A stretch of DNA of 10,149 nt. Origin: Tieghemiomyces parasiticus (lineage: Eukaryota; Kickxellomycota; Dimargaritomycetes; Dimargaritales; Dimargaritaceae). The notes under the pieces are model-generated. The model ran no database searches, had not been told where the DNA came from, and worked only from the letters and a program-made list of their open reading frames with translations. Positions 1-8,259 of this stretch are shown piece by piece. The position numbers were made by a program, and so were the translations under genes. Position 1 is the first letter of the stretch, and each line of letters begins with the position of its first letter. The stretch spans positions 1-10,149 of the forward strand of contig JANBPT010001352.1 in NCBI GenBank assembly GCA_027575765.1, in the 5' to 3' direction.

Positions 1-91
1 CGAGGAGGACGAGCACAACAAGTGGCACAGGGGACGAGGGCGAAGGCAAGGACACAGGACAGGAAGGGGGGTGGGTGACTGGATTCGCCAT
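1..91 (-). CDS. Possible 5' start of a gene leaving the window on the left
   Basis: On the minus strand an ATG at 91-89 sits in GGTGGCCATGGCG, a near-ideal Kozak context, and the frame stays open to the window edge (30 codons). The peptide begins MANPVTHPP, is rich in S and P, and ends in a hydrophobic run (PLVVLVLL), which could be the start of a signal anchor. Upstream on this strand lies a C/T-rich tract (complement of 205-326), a feature seen before start sites in some fungal and algal genes. This is an alternative to the plus-strand reading of the same bases. The CCATGG palindrome gives an ATG on both strands. Confidence 0.2.
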   Translation of the reverse strand, partial: MANPVTHPPSCPVSLPSPSSPVPLVVLVLL

Positions 92-206
92 GGCCACCCA
101 ACAGAGCAGGAGAAAAGGGGGAGGCGGGCTGCCCTTGGCGAATGTAAAGTTGAGCCCAGCGGCCCTCTCCCCCACCCCCCCGCCCCCTTCTTCGCTACGC
201 TGGTAG
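3..206 (+). CDS. Possible 3' end of a coding sequence entering from the left
   Basis: Frame 3 is open from the window edge to TAG at 204-206. It reads as a G/E/D/T-rich stretch (around GTGDEGEGKDTG), then a basic patch (QQSRRK), then a proline run before the stop. Codons in the first 60 bases are mostly of the purine-start type. Frame 2 is also open, to TAG at 209-211, and starts EEDEHNKW with G or C at nearly every third position in its first ten codons. The two frames cannot both be the main product, and neither is recognised. The base composition (GA-rich then C-rich) could open several frames by itself. Strand and frame are therefore unresolved. Confidence 0.2.
   Translation, partial: RRTSTTSGTGDEGEGKDTGQEGGWVTGFAMATQQSRRKGGGGLPLANVKLSPAALSPTPPPPSSLRW
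163..187 (-). other. G-quadruplex-type motif on the minus strand
   Basis: Four C runs of 3, 5, 7 and 5 bases are separated by loops of 3, 1 and 1 bases. On the minus strand this fits G3+N1-7 four times with very short loops, a form known to be stable. It lies 72 to 96 bp upstream of the possible minus-strand ATG at 91, or just before the plus-strand stops at 204-211. Confidence 0.6.
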
Positions 207-326
207 AGTAGGGGAAAATTGCAAGACGATGATGTAGGGTAGCAGGAGGGGGGGGGACAGAGAAATCGGGAGGAAAAAAGGGTAGGGTGAAGTAAGGAAG
301 AGGTAGACCCAAAAAAGAGGGTGTGG
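205..326 (+). repeat. Purine-rich tract
   Basis: About 100 of 122 bases are A or G, including a 9-base G run at 248-256 and several AAAAAA or GGGG blocks. There is no repeat unit. It is pyrimidine-rich on the minus strand, where it could be promoter-like or a splice polypyrimidine tract. Confidence 0.6.
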
Positions 327-2122
327 ATGATTGCAGTCTCCCACCAAGACCTTTCAACCCACCCTATTTTTCGGGCACCCAACCACTGGAACCACGCCCA
401 TCGGCCCGAAACACCTGATCTGATTGGCTGGACGCGGAGGACGCTGACATCCTCCCTCCGCCCACCTCCCCTACTCCATCCTTCCCTCTCAATACTTGCG
501 GTTGGTTCCCGCCCGGTTCACAGGTTCTTGGCTTCATCTGCCTCTGCAACGCTCTGGCCCCGCGAAGACCTCGTGGCTGACCTTGGCCCAACGAGTACTG
601 GCAATGGGTGGGGGGGGGATATACTGCAGTCTTTTTACTAGAATGCTCCGTGCAAGTGACCACCTCCCTTAGGCCTGAGAGGGGCTGTGGTAGGTGGATA
701 GGCACAACTATGGTATCTTCTAGGCTTGACGGTGCCGGGCTAGTCCGGCCCGGCCCCATGAGGCTGAGTACCCAAGCTTTACCTGCCACATGCCGCCACA
801 ATTCCACAGAATGTCGCTGGGCCATTTGCGCTCGATAACGACTGCGCAATCGGCATCCAACACCCCCCATAGCCCAGCCACCGTCTCTGCTTGGCCCAGC
901 CCACTAGACAGACGCTTACAAATTGGGGATTGCATGAGTTTAAAACTAATTGCGTTCCTAATAGGAGTCGCGAACCTGCGCGATGGGCTTCAATCAACTC
1001 CTCAGCAGAATGGCGTCCAGTGGGGGGGGGGCAGGCCTCTCCGCTCTATACCGCCGCAGCACCCAAATCCAGGGTCTGATGCGCATATAACTAACCCGGA
1101 CCAATTCAGTGGTGCCCTTGACCCATCGATAAATTCACCGCCAAAGTAGGCGTCTGGACTAGTTCTGGCCTCCGCGTCTTGTCGCAACGCAGACAGGTGC
1201 GAAGGATGAAGGTAATCGGGCATTTGAGGTATAACAAAACAAACTCTAATGATATCAGCCTCTCCTTAGCGTCTTATATTACCGCATATGCCACGCCACC
1301 GGGCGGGTTTTTAGCACACAGGCCGCTCCCTACACTGGCTTCATCCGATCCGCACCATACATCCCTACGCTCGGGACGGCCCGGTACGGAGTTTGACCGG
1401 GTGCAACCGTTACGATTGCTACAGGGCGCTGTGGACAGGGCATGGTCCAAGTCCTCGACTCAACGTTACCAAGCGGACGTCCACGCCATCACCCCAAAGG
1501 CCCCGAGGTGTTCCATTACCGCCGTCCCCCCTCCCCCGCACAGCGTATTGTAGTAGACGGTGGCTATGCTGCTAAACTCTCTTCTCCTCCCTTAATCACG
1601 AACCCATACGGTGGCCCCGCGTCCAGCTGGACTCGCTAAACCATGTCCCACAGGTCACTTTCACCAGGGCAATGGAATCGGTGGGAGGCGAGGGTGTTGC
1701 ACTTTCCACCTCGCTTGCCATCCCCCACCTCTCTACCTAACCACACCACACCATGCTAGCCGCCATGCGACCGCTGGGACAAGCCTTCTTAAGACTGAGC
1801 AGTGAGAGAGGGAATGTCCATCCATAGCAGCCCTCCTCCTCGTTGAATGCCTAATGTCGTGCATTGTGAGGCACGTATGTCCATAGTGGCCGGCCGCGCG
1901 CGCGCATACACCTGCAACCCCGAATTTCATATCAAGCACCCATCGGCATGGACTCTAAAAGCCATCGCTAGCGTTTAATAAATGCAGCGTCGTGTCCATA
2001 TAGAACCGTCTCCATGGAAGATCCTGGCTACTTATGCTCGGGTGGTGTCCGATTTTTGTCTGTTAACTTACATTTACTTTCGTATTTACCGACCACCACC
2101 ACCCCATTCGTGTAGTTTTTGG
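327..2122. other. Non-coding stretch, no supported gene
   Basis: No gene can be supported here. The longest frame is 364-870 on the minus strand (168 codons). Its product has no domain, and its length is within what chance gives at this GC content. The stretch contains G runs at 610-618 (9) and 1022-1031 (10), a 7-bp hairpin at 734-754, a GGCCGGCC palindrome running into alternating CG at 1888-1905, and one AATAAA hexamer on the plus strand at 1977-1982 with no coding frame before it. No tRNA-like A and B boxes were seen. Confidence 0.55.
734..754. other. GC-rich inverted repeat, 7-bp arms
   Basis: GCCGGGC at 734-740 and GCCCGGC at 748-754 are exact reverse complements around a 7-base loop. 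No T run follows, so there is no reason to call a terminator. Arms of this size are expected a few times by chance in 10 kb. Confidence 0.4.
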
Positions 2123-2174
2123 TCATGTAGGGGGTCTTACACTGGCGGGAATCCCGCCACCATCATGTAGGGGG
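2123..2174. repeat. 12-bp direct repeat flanking an 8-bp-arm palindrome
   Basis: TCATGTAGGGGG occurs at 2123-2134 and again at 2163-2174. Between the copies lies TGGCGGGA-A-TCCCGCCA (2143-2159), a perfect inverted repeat with a single central base. Each arm contains GGCGGGA, close to the E2F/DP core (TTTSSCGC family). A weaker 5-bp hairpin (GGTTC...GAACC) follows at 2177-2196. No coding frame adjoins it. It could be a dimeric factor site, a cruciform or chance. A 12-base match only 40 bp apart is unlikely by chance, while the palindrome alone is not. Confidence 0.4.
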
Positions 2175-3160
2175 CTGGTTCACTCTTCGACGAACCATGT
2201 TTCGTGATCACAATTCGGGTCTATTCGCGCGACCTTGCCCCGCTGGAATCTGCAATCTCACGACAGCATGTCGCTTGGTACACGTATCGATACGTACATT
2301 GAGTGAACCCCTCCCCCTTCCCTATTGTGGTAGGACTGTACATTTCATTGCACCATCTGTGCGGTAGAAGTAGGTACAGCGTGGTCCTGGCGCGGCGGCT
2401 GCATGATATGTGGAATGGGCTTGTGGATACCGGTGGGTTTGCCATTCTATCCCACTGAAGCCTTCGTTGTTCTAAAGGTCTTTCACCCCTGCTTACTGCG
2501 ATGAGGCAGATAGTCCAGGAAGATGAGGGGGGTGCGCGCGCCTGGGATGAGAAGGAGGCCGTCTGATCTGTCCGGGTCCCCAGTGCCCGTCGCACTGATG
2601 TCTTGTCGCCGCCTGCACAGCCACCACTCGGTGCATTCTGTTCCTGCCGGGCTCCGCGCGGCGACCAGGCTGTTCTTTGAGAGAAGTTCGCCAGTCCAGG
2701 CCTGGGTGTACCCGACTTACGGTGATGCCCCCCCCCAGCCTACCGGTAAGTCTTATAGTTCGAACATCGCGGATCGGAGAGGAGGAGGGGGGGTCGATGG
2801 GCTGGAGTCGTCGCTCAGTGTAGCCCTCTCTCCTACCCTCTACCCACTCACAGCATAAGACAACAGGAGGGGTATCGTGCTAGTTGGACGACCCGTTTCA
2901 TTTCGCTTCTACGGCTGCCCCCCCCCTGAAGGCGTACCTTGCACCAGCTGGCCTGGCTAGCCTTCCCCTCTCCTACCGTCACCTCTACCTCGTGCTCGGC
3001 TGGCGCGTGTGCAGCGGGGCTGCCCATGCCTCTGCAGGGTCCCACTCGCCGTTTTGGACAAACCCTTGCAGAGACTTTACCAAGTTTCTCTTCAGCCAGC
3101 AATCTTGCAGACCCTACTTGGCGTAACTACACCCAATTTTCTCCTGCTGTCACATTCTAG
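2175..3160. other. Non-coding stretch, no supported gene
   Basis: One plus-strand frame, 2523-2858, starts in a fair context (AAGATGA) and encodes an R/S-rich, acid-poor N-terminus reminiscent of a mitochondrial presequence (MRGVRAPGMRRR). A GTAAGT donor lies inside it at 2746. No acceptor extends it convincingly, and it spans a 9-base C run (2728-2736), so it is not called. There is a second 9-base C run at 2918-2926. The acceptor-like sequence TTTCTCTTCAG near 3085-3096 has no partner exon. Confidence 0.5.
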
Positions 3161-3220
3161 ATAAGAGGGGAGGAAGGGGGCCGGAGCGAGGGGGCAACGG
3201 AGGAGAGGGTGAAGAGCGAA
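3161..3220 (+). repeat. Purine-rich tract
   Basis: Fifty-two of 60 bases are purines, with G runs of 4 and 5. A CTCCTCCTCTT block follows immediately on the same strand and could pair with the GA-rich part. Confidence 0.55.
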
Positions 3221-3251
3221 ATCTCCTCCTCTTGAACCGGTGCCGCTTGGA

Positions 3252-3294
3252 GGGGGGGGGCTCGATTCCAAATTACCTACTCTTCCCCCCCCCC
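3252..3294. repeat. G9 and C10 runs facing each other
   Basis: Nine G (3252-3260) are followed after 24 bases by ten C (3285-3294). The two runs could pair as a 9-bp all-GC stem with a 24-base loop in single-stranded DNA or RNA. It is not followed by a T run. Confidence 0.5.
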
Positions 3295-4756
3295 GTAGAC
3301 ACCATTTAGATGACCCTTGCCGCTTACTATCCAAAGCTGTTGGGCTGACTTCACGCGGCCAGGGGGACCGTAACCACCATCAGGCGGACGAGACCCTGCC
3401 CAGTTGTGACCGTTTCGATGGCGGCCCCCTGACCCCTGCTTCCGCCATTGCCCCTAAATAACTTACTGTCTTCGACTGACGTTGGCACCACGGATTGCCA
3501 GATATGGCGACCTCAAGTATGACCCTCTTCCCCCTTCTTCAAGGCTAACAGCTAACGTTAGCCGGGCAATATGTGGGCCATTGCCGTCCCGGTGATTGGC
3601 ATTAGTCTGTCATCCATCAAGCGCTTATCTATCTAAGCTGTCTGGCCTCATGACTCCAATCTAGCAATTCGCCGATACGGTATAGAATCCACTACTAATC
3701 GGTCCAAACGGCACTCGAAGGGTTTCGGGAGGCCCACATCTCCATTAGGCCTCAGATAGCTTAACACTACTTACAAGGCCTACAAGTCACTGGTATCTGT
3801 AGATCGCTCGAGCCCCACCGATCACGCAAGTTTTACGAATGTCGATCAACCACAGGTCCTGTCACCGGGGCTAATAATCGATATTAGTAGGGACCATCAC
3901 CGACGCCGGCCATAGCCACAACTCACCACATTGACCCTGAGTAGGCTCTCGCCACTCGCCTTTGCATGGCACGCCTGAATTAGATGGAAGGAGGGACACG
4001 TTCACGGTCAAGACTATGCCCGCCAACTCCAACACCCGGTCAGGTAAGTAGTGGACAGGCAGGGGTCTGATGGAAGGCTGGAGGGGATACCAGTACACTA
4101 CTCTGGCCATGTCAGGGGGGAATGTGGCCTTGATCACGCATAACCGCCAGTGTTTACTCTAGCCACCATTTGCCGTCGGTACAAGTGTTCGATTTGTTTA
4201 GCCAACCGGTCGGGTTACCCTAAAATTGTATCAGCATCCCCCCCAATTCACCCTTCGCACCATTATCGTTTCATGGGCACAACTAGGGCTACATTATCCT
4301 CAGGTATCTCGAACTGTTCCGGAGGGCATTGGCTCCCAAGGAGCACTATCTCATAACCCCTAACCTGCCACCACCACCCCCTGTGCAATTCTTCATATAA
4401 CCCATAGTTACCCACTCGTCACCGCCAACGCCACCCATGGCCCCTTGGTTTCGAGGGCTGACGGTGACGGCCAAGAGGGGAGGGGCTCCGAAAGGAGTTA
4501 GATAGTCTTGACGAGCGGCCACGGTGGCGCGGTCTGACAGATGGCATCTACAAGGCCGAAGGGGAGGGAGGGGCGTTCGAAAGTCGGTCGGTCCGAAAAC
4601 GAAACCGGGCTGGCAGGGAAATGGTGTCCTTATCTGAGAAACCCGGCCTGGCAGCTTTAAGCGGGATGGGAGGAATCGGCCACCAAAGAGGGCCCAGCAA
4701 GACGCGCCAAGGGAGGAACGGATATGTTGAGCGGTGTGATAGTAGTGGAGGTGGAA
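3295..4756. other. Non-coding stretch, no supported gene
   Basis: No gene is supported. A perfect CAG|GTAAGT donor lies at 4041-4049. A short ATG frame before it (4016-4043, beginning MPANSNTRS) is too short to judge, and no matching acceptor stands out. GCTAACGTTAGC (3551-3562) is a 12-bp palindrome preceded by another GCTAAC. A 7-base C run sits at 4238-4244. The longest ORF of the window, 4346-4885 minus (179 codons), is rich in P, S, H and G, spans the GA-rich block at 4740-4790 and has no recognisable motif. Confidence 0.5.
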
Positions 4757-4788
4757 GGGAAGGAGGGAGGATTGGGGAAGCGGGGGGG
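4757..4788 (+). other. G-quadruplex-type motif
   Basis: G runs of 3, 3, 4 and 7 bases are separated by loops of 5, 6 and 4 bases, which fits G3+N1-7. It lies in a wider GA-rich block (about 4740-4792). No gene is close by. Confidence 0.5.
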
Positions 4789-5703
4789 AGTGTAATTTCT
4801 CTCGATAACGGACCAGAGAAAAAAATAGGGCAATGGTTTGGTGGGATAAACCGAAAGTCGCCCCACCCATACCCCTCTTATCCATCGCTCGAGAGCACGA
4901 AAAAATGAATCAATGAAGAGGCTGCCGGGATTGGACGTGGGCCCCAGAGCCCCATCAGGATACGGGGAGTGGAGGGGAGGGCTACTTCCCCTTTATTCGC
5001 CTACCCTTGGCTAGACCGTTGCCTTTGGCTGACGCTGCATTCACAGAATGGCTTGGGGCTCTCCTTCTTCCGTCCCCCCACTTATTATCGGGTTAGAAAC
5101 AGGAAACGGGGAGGAGTACACGCAGTACCGGTCGGCCTTATATGTTCGTGGCGCCGGTGGTCGTACTGCCAACGGCTCGCCTGGCTCACAGGCGCAATGA
5201 CGGCACGATGGGACCACAGCCTCTCCCCTCCTCTTGGTCGCCTCGCTTACCCCATGGGTAATGGTAATAGTAGTAGTGGGATACGCTCATTTTTTAAGGG
5301 TCTTCACCCCCTTTTTCGCTTCAACTTCAGCGTCCTGATCACCACCCCGCCCCTCTTTTTTTATTTTCCACCACTGCCTTTTTTTTCTCTGTCATAGCCA
5401 CAACGGCCGTTCGGCACGATGAAACGTCCCGGTTGAATGTGAGGCGGGACGTGAGACCCGCGACGAAAGCGTGCCCTTCTTGTCACACACACTCCCGCCT
5501 TCCGCCCTAAATATCAGCATCAATCTACTGGCAAACATCCGGCCCGACCTTCGGCATTAAGGAGGAGGGGTCCGTGTACCGCTTTTCGGTTCAGTCCTGG
5601 GCTGTTGTTGAAGACCCTTTGGTGGACCACCCGCTCCCACGCGCTGGAGACCGGGCCTTGTCAAGGCAAGGAACGTCGGGCGGGCCTGTTATGGTCTATA
5701 GGA
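4789..5703. other. Non-coding stretch with a pyrimidine tract and acceptor-like end
   Basis: The frame 4969-5397 on the plus strand (142 codons) has C- and W-rich, non-protein-like composition and runs into low complexity. At 5341-5390, 43 of 50 bases are C or T, including T7 and T8, and the tract ends in GTCATAG at 5391-5397. That would be a strong 3' splice site, but no convincing exon follows. No RNA gene was seen. Confidence 0.45.
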
Positions 5704-5717
5704 GGGGGGGGGGGGGG
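5704..5717 (+). repeat. 14-base G homopolymer
   Basis: Fourteen consecutive G, preceded by GGA, form the longest mononucleotide run in the window. It is liable to slippage in replication and to sequencing error, so its true length may vary. Confidence 0.9.
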
Positions 5718-7409
5718 TTACGGGATACAGGTTCGTTTCAGTCGGCTAAAATTAGGTTACCGTGCCAGTGGAAAGGTAAATGACAGTGCTGGATCTCCCA
5801 CCCGTCATGCTGTATCGTTGGCCAATTTGTTGTCCTGAGATCTTGGCGGCTAAACCCTCACCCTCCTCCCCTGCCTTGGCTTCCCTGTGAAGTCGGCGGC
5901 CAGATATACCGAAAAATAAGGGTTGCTAGCTATTCTTCTCCAGTATTAACTCGCCACCGTAAAGCGCAGGGTCATTACGCCAAGCTACGCCAGAGTTTGT
6001 GGGTCAATCGGGTCGGGCATCACGTACATCAGCTACGCCACATGCCATCCTCCCCCTTCCCCCCCCCCACACACGCACCTTGTAACTACTCCGGAGGCCC
6101 TGCACCGCAGTCAATATATCCCGCTCCAGATGTTGCAGGCGATTGTGGCCCGGCGAAAGGTAGGCTCAGGGCGTAGAGCCGGCAGAGTTGCCAGCACCCT
6201 CCAACCTCCACATACCCGGCCTAATGGTGAGCAGACCGTCGGTGACCACGTTGCGTCGTACCAGGTTTCCACCTGAGGCCGTACCAGTCGGGCTGCTCCC
6301 TGTCACCTGCCCAGCATTCTCGTTTCACCTCCCCCTTTCAATATCTCTGCTGTCGCGGCTCAGCCGGCCCCCGTGCCAGCGCTTGCGTGGGCGCGACCGG
6401 CCGTACGTAGCCGCCCCCCTCTCCTCTTCCCCCACCCAAGCCCATCCTACCCCTAGACCGACACCTCCAGCACTTCTGGCTGACCTCCTACCCGGCCTCC
6501 GGTCCTCAGGCTCCTTCCTACCTATCGCCCGCGCGACCAGTGTCGGGATAGCTTTTAGATTTGCCCAGAACTTGCCGTGATGGAGAGACCAGTAGCCGCC
6601 GACGGAACCGAGACATTGGTGGGGAGAGAAAAAGAGTGAGAGAGGGGGCGAGAGTAGACAGACGGCCCAAGCCGCTTGCCAATCCCCTCGCACTAGAGCA
6701 TAGGCCTTGGACAGACCCGTTCCGCTGGCCCTGTTTCTATTATCACCCCAAGACCAGCTGCACTGGTCATCGTTGGCCAACCACCTCCCTAGGCCTCGGC
6801 TTAATGACATCAGCAGAAGCTGCTCTGCGTGTGGAACGGGAGGGGATTAAAAGGTGAGTGACAGAGGGCAGGTAGGGAGGGGAGGTACTGTAAATCCTCC
6901 TACGACACCCTTAAGCGTGGGGAGAGAAAGAGGGGCTACCGTTGGCAGCTCTTGCCCTGTTAGTCTGTGTGGACGATGATGCGCCTCGCCTTCAGTCCCT
7001 TGATGCGTATATATCCCCCCGTGCCCTTTGTTTTGTGTATGGCCAGCTTGGTCATGTTACCCCCCCCCCTTCCAGCCCTCTTATTGCAACTATACTAATC
7101 TGAGAGGCGTTTCAAAGCAAACCGTTATCTAGACTTGCCTCAACGGGCCGGTACATACACTTGATATCAACACGACAGCTGCTATCTGCCTTGCTCGACT
7201 TTGGCTTGTGGCGCCCCTAGTCCCCCGACCCATTGAGCCATTTTATTCCAGGCCGCCCAATCTTTATCACCCTTCAATATGGACCCCTTGGCCATTCACC
7301 AGGCGGCTCTATAATTGTAGCGACCGAATCATCTCAATTAGGTCGACAGGTGCAGAATGCCGAGATGTAGGTCTGGACGAATGGACAGCTATGTTGTCGG
7401 GGGGAAACC
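5718..7409. other. Non-coding stretch, no supported gene
   Basis: It contains a 10-bp direct repeat AGCTACGCCA (5983-5992 and 6031-6040) and C10 runs at 6059-6068 and 7060-7069. A P/S/R-rich plus-strand frame lies at 6188-6580 (130 codons). A GA-rich block at 6611-6660 is 84% purine. AAAAG|GTGAGT at 6849-6859 is a near-consensus donor, preceded by an acceptor-like CTCCCTAG at 6785-6792. The 61 bases between them keep one open frame, but nothing links them to other exons. Confidence 0.45.
6429..6453 (-). other. G-quadruplex-type motif on the minus strand
   Basis: C runs of 5, 3, 3 and 4 bases are separated by 1, 3 and 6 bases, so the minus strand fits G3+N1-7. It sits inside the low-complexity frame at 6188-6580 and helps to explain why that frame is proline-rich. 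Confidence 0.5.
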
Positions 7410-7655
7410 ATGCAGCCACCCATAGCCCCTAGCTCTACACTCCCTGCGACCAGTCAACAATCCCTGCTACGTCGCTCCCTAATCCATCGGTCCTCCTCCG
7501 ATGGTCACTGCTCCCTCCCCAGCCATCCCATATTCTTCCACCTCCTACCGGTTGCCAAGCAGAAATCGCTGGACTGGCGTGAGGCGGAGAGGGAGAGAGG
7601 TCAGAAGCAAGGAAGCGCGGGTCGACTAAAAGAAGATGAAGAAAAAAAGATCTAG
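7410..7655 (+). CDS. Small hypothetical ORF, 81 codons, doubtful
   Basis: ATG at 7410 in GGGAAACCATGC (A at -3) opens 81 codons ending in TAG. The N-terminal half is rich in S, P, L and R with no acidic residue before residue 31 (SLLRRSLIHRSSS), like a mitochondrial presequence. The C-terminal third is highly charged (REAERERGQKQ, then KEDEEKK) and probably helical. I recognise no family. The charged part coincides with a purine-rich DNA tract (7581-7670), which by itself would yield E, K, R and G codons, so chance is a real alternative. No nearby gene or operon-like context supports it. Confidence 0.18.
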   Translation: MQPPIAPSSTLPATSQQSLLRRSLIHRSSSDGHCSLPSHPIFFHLLPVAKQKSLDWREAERERGQKQGSAGRLKEDEEKKI

Positions 7656-7670
7656 AGAGAGGGGTTGGTG
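7581..7670 (+). repeat. Purine-rich tract
   Basis: Seventy-three of 90 bases are A or G. It starts GA-rich and ends in G-rich TTGGTGGGTTGGGG. It overlaps the end of the doubtful ORF at 7410-7655. Confidence 0.55.
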
Positions 7671-8134
7671 GGTTGGGGCATCACAAAGAAACAGGCCGAC
7701 TGCCGTAGCTTGCAATACCATTGGTTTGTGACCAGAGAGGCGGAGGAGCAGGGTGTGGAGGTGCTAGACGGCTCGCCAACCAATTCATTGAAGCCCTAAA
7801 CGAGCAATGGTTGATTGCTTCCCTCCCATTAGTCCTCATAGGTCGCTAGGACGAGGGGGAGATGGTGTAGAGCCCAAAGTCTACCCTGTCACTGTGTCCA
7901 TCCAAACACACCTCACGCTTATCGCCCTCCCCCTCAAAAAAAAATATACTCGCGACGAGTCCCGCAGTTATCGACACAATATCTCATTGCAACCACAGCT
8001 TGTGGCTCTCCTTCGACCTCATCCACTCCTTCCCATTCTAGGGTTCGCTGGCCTCCTTGGTTATCACTGATAGGATGGGTCGATGGCATCCGAAAAAGGA
8101 GGCGAGGAACAATGCGCGGGCGGGGGCATGTAAA
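7671..8134. other. Non-coding stretch, no supported gene
   Basis: The frame 7807-8070 on the plus strand has no recognisable feature and crosses a 9-base A run (7936-7944), the longest A/T homopolymer in the window. From 8075 an ATG frame (strong context: A at -3, G at +4) runs 33 codons to the donor at 8174, but it hits TAG three codons after the predicted splice. Confidence 0.4.
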
Positions 8135-8161
8135 GGGGGACGTGGAGGGGTGAAGGGCGGG
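8135..8161 (+). other. G-quadruplex-type motif beside a splice donor
   Basis: G runs of 5, 4, 3 and 3 bases are separated by 7, 4 and 1 bases, ending 12 bases before the GTAAGT donor at 8174. Such motifs near donors can affect splicing in known systems. Here that is only a possibility. Confidence 0.45.
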
Positions 8162-8173
8162 CTACCTAAAAAG

Positions 8174-8259
8174 GTAAGTGTGGTATAGAGTAGAAACAGG
8201 TACCGCCCAGTGGCTTTGGCGCACATATTCTCTCTCATAGCCGTAGCTAACATCTTTAG
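8174..8259 (+). other. Intron-like unit, 86 bp, host transcript unknown
   Basis: AAAAAG|GTAAGT at the left and GTAGCTAACATCTTTAG at the right give a donor, a CTAAC branch site (8247-8251) and a pyrimidine-AG acceptor at normal spacing for a compact intron. The 33-codon ATG frame before it (from 8075) splices in phase 0 into GTAGAGGGATAG and stops at once. If it is real, it may belong to a 5' UTR, a non-coding RNA or a very short peptide. GTAAGT alone is expected a few times in 10 kb. The full combination is less common, but not decisive. Confidence 0.25.

Noticed and set aside
734..754. GC hairpin as an intrinsic terminator
   Set aside because: No following T run, and the window does not look bacterial.
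364..870. 168-codon minus-strand ORF
   Set aside because: No recognisable motif, no promoter or splice context, and it runs through a 9-base C run on its own strand (610-618). Its length is compatible with chance.
1977..1982. AATAAA as a polyadenylation signal
   Set aside because: No coding sequence ends upstream. A single hexamer is expected by chance.
2757..2770. TTCGAA-type sequences considered as tRNA T-loops (also at 4576 and 4189)
   Set aside because: No GGTTCGANTCC match, no flanking stem pairing and no A-box at the right distance.
2523..2858. Presequence-like ORF with an internal GTAAGT
   Set aside because: Attractive N-terminus, but it crosses a C9 run and no acceptor continues the frame convincingly.
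4346..4885. Longest ORF of the window, 179 codons on the minus strand
   Set aside because: No domain, proline-, serine- and glycine-rich low-complexity content, and it spans a GA/CT-biased block. One frame of this length is not surprising in 10 kb at this GC.
5983..6040. AGCTACGCCA direct repeat considered as a CRISPR or iteron array
   Set aside because: Only two 10-bp copies, and no regular spacing or third copy.
6188..6580. 130-codon plus-strand ORF
   Set aside because: P/S/R-rich composition follows from the C-rich DNA of the region. No start context or downstream splice site supports it.
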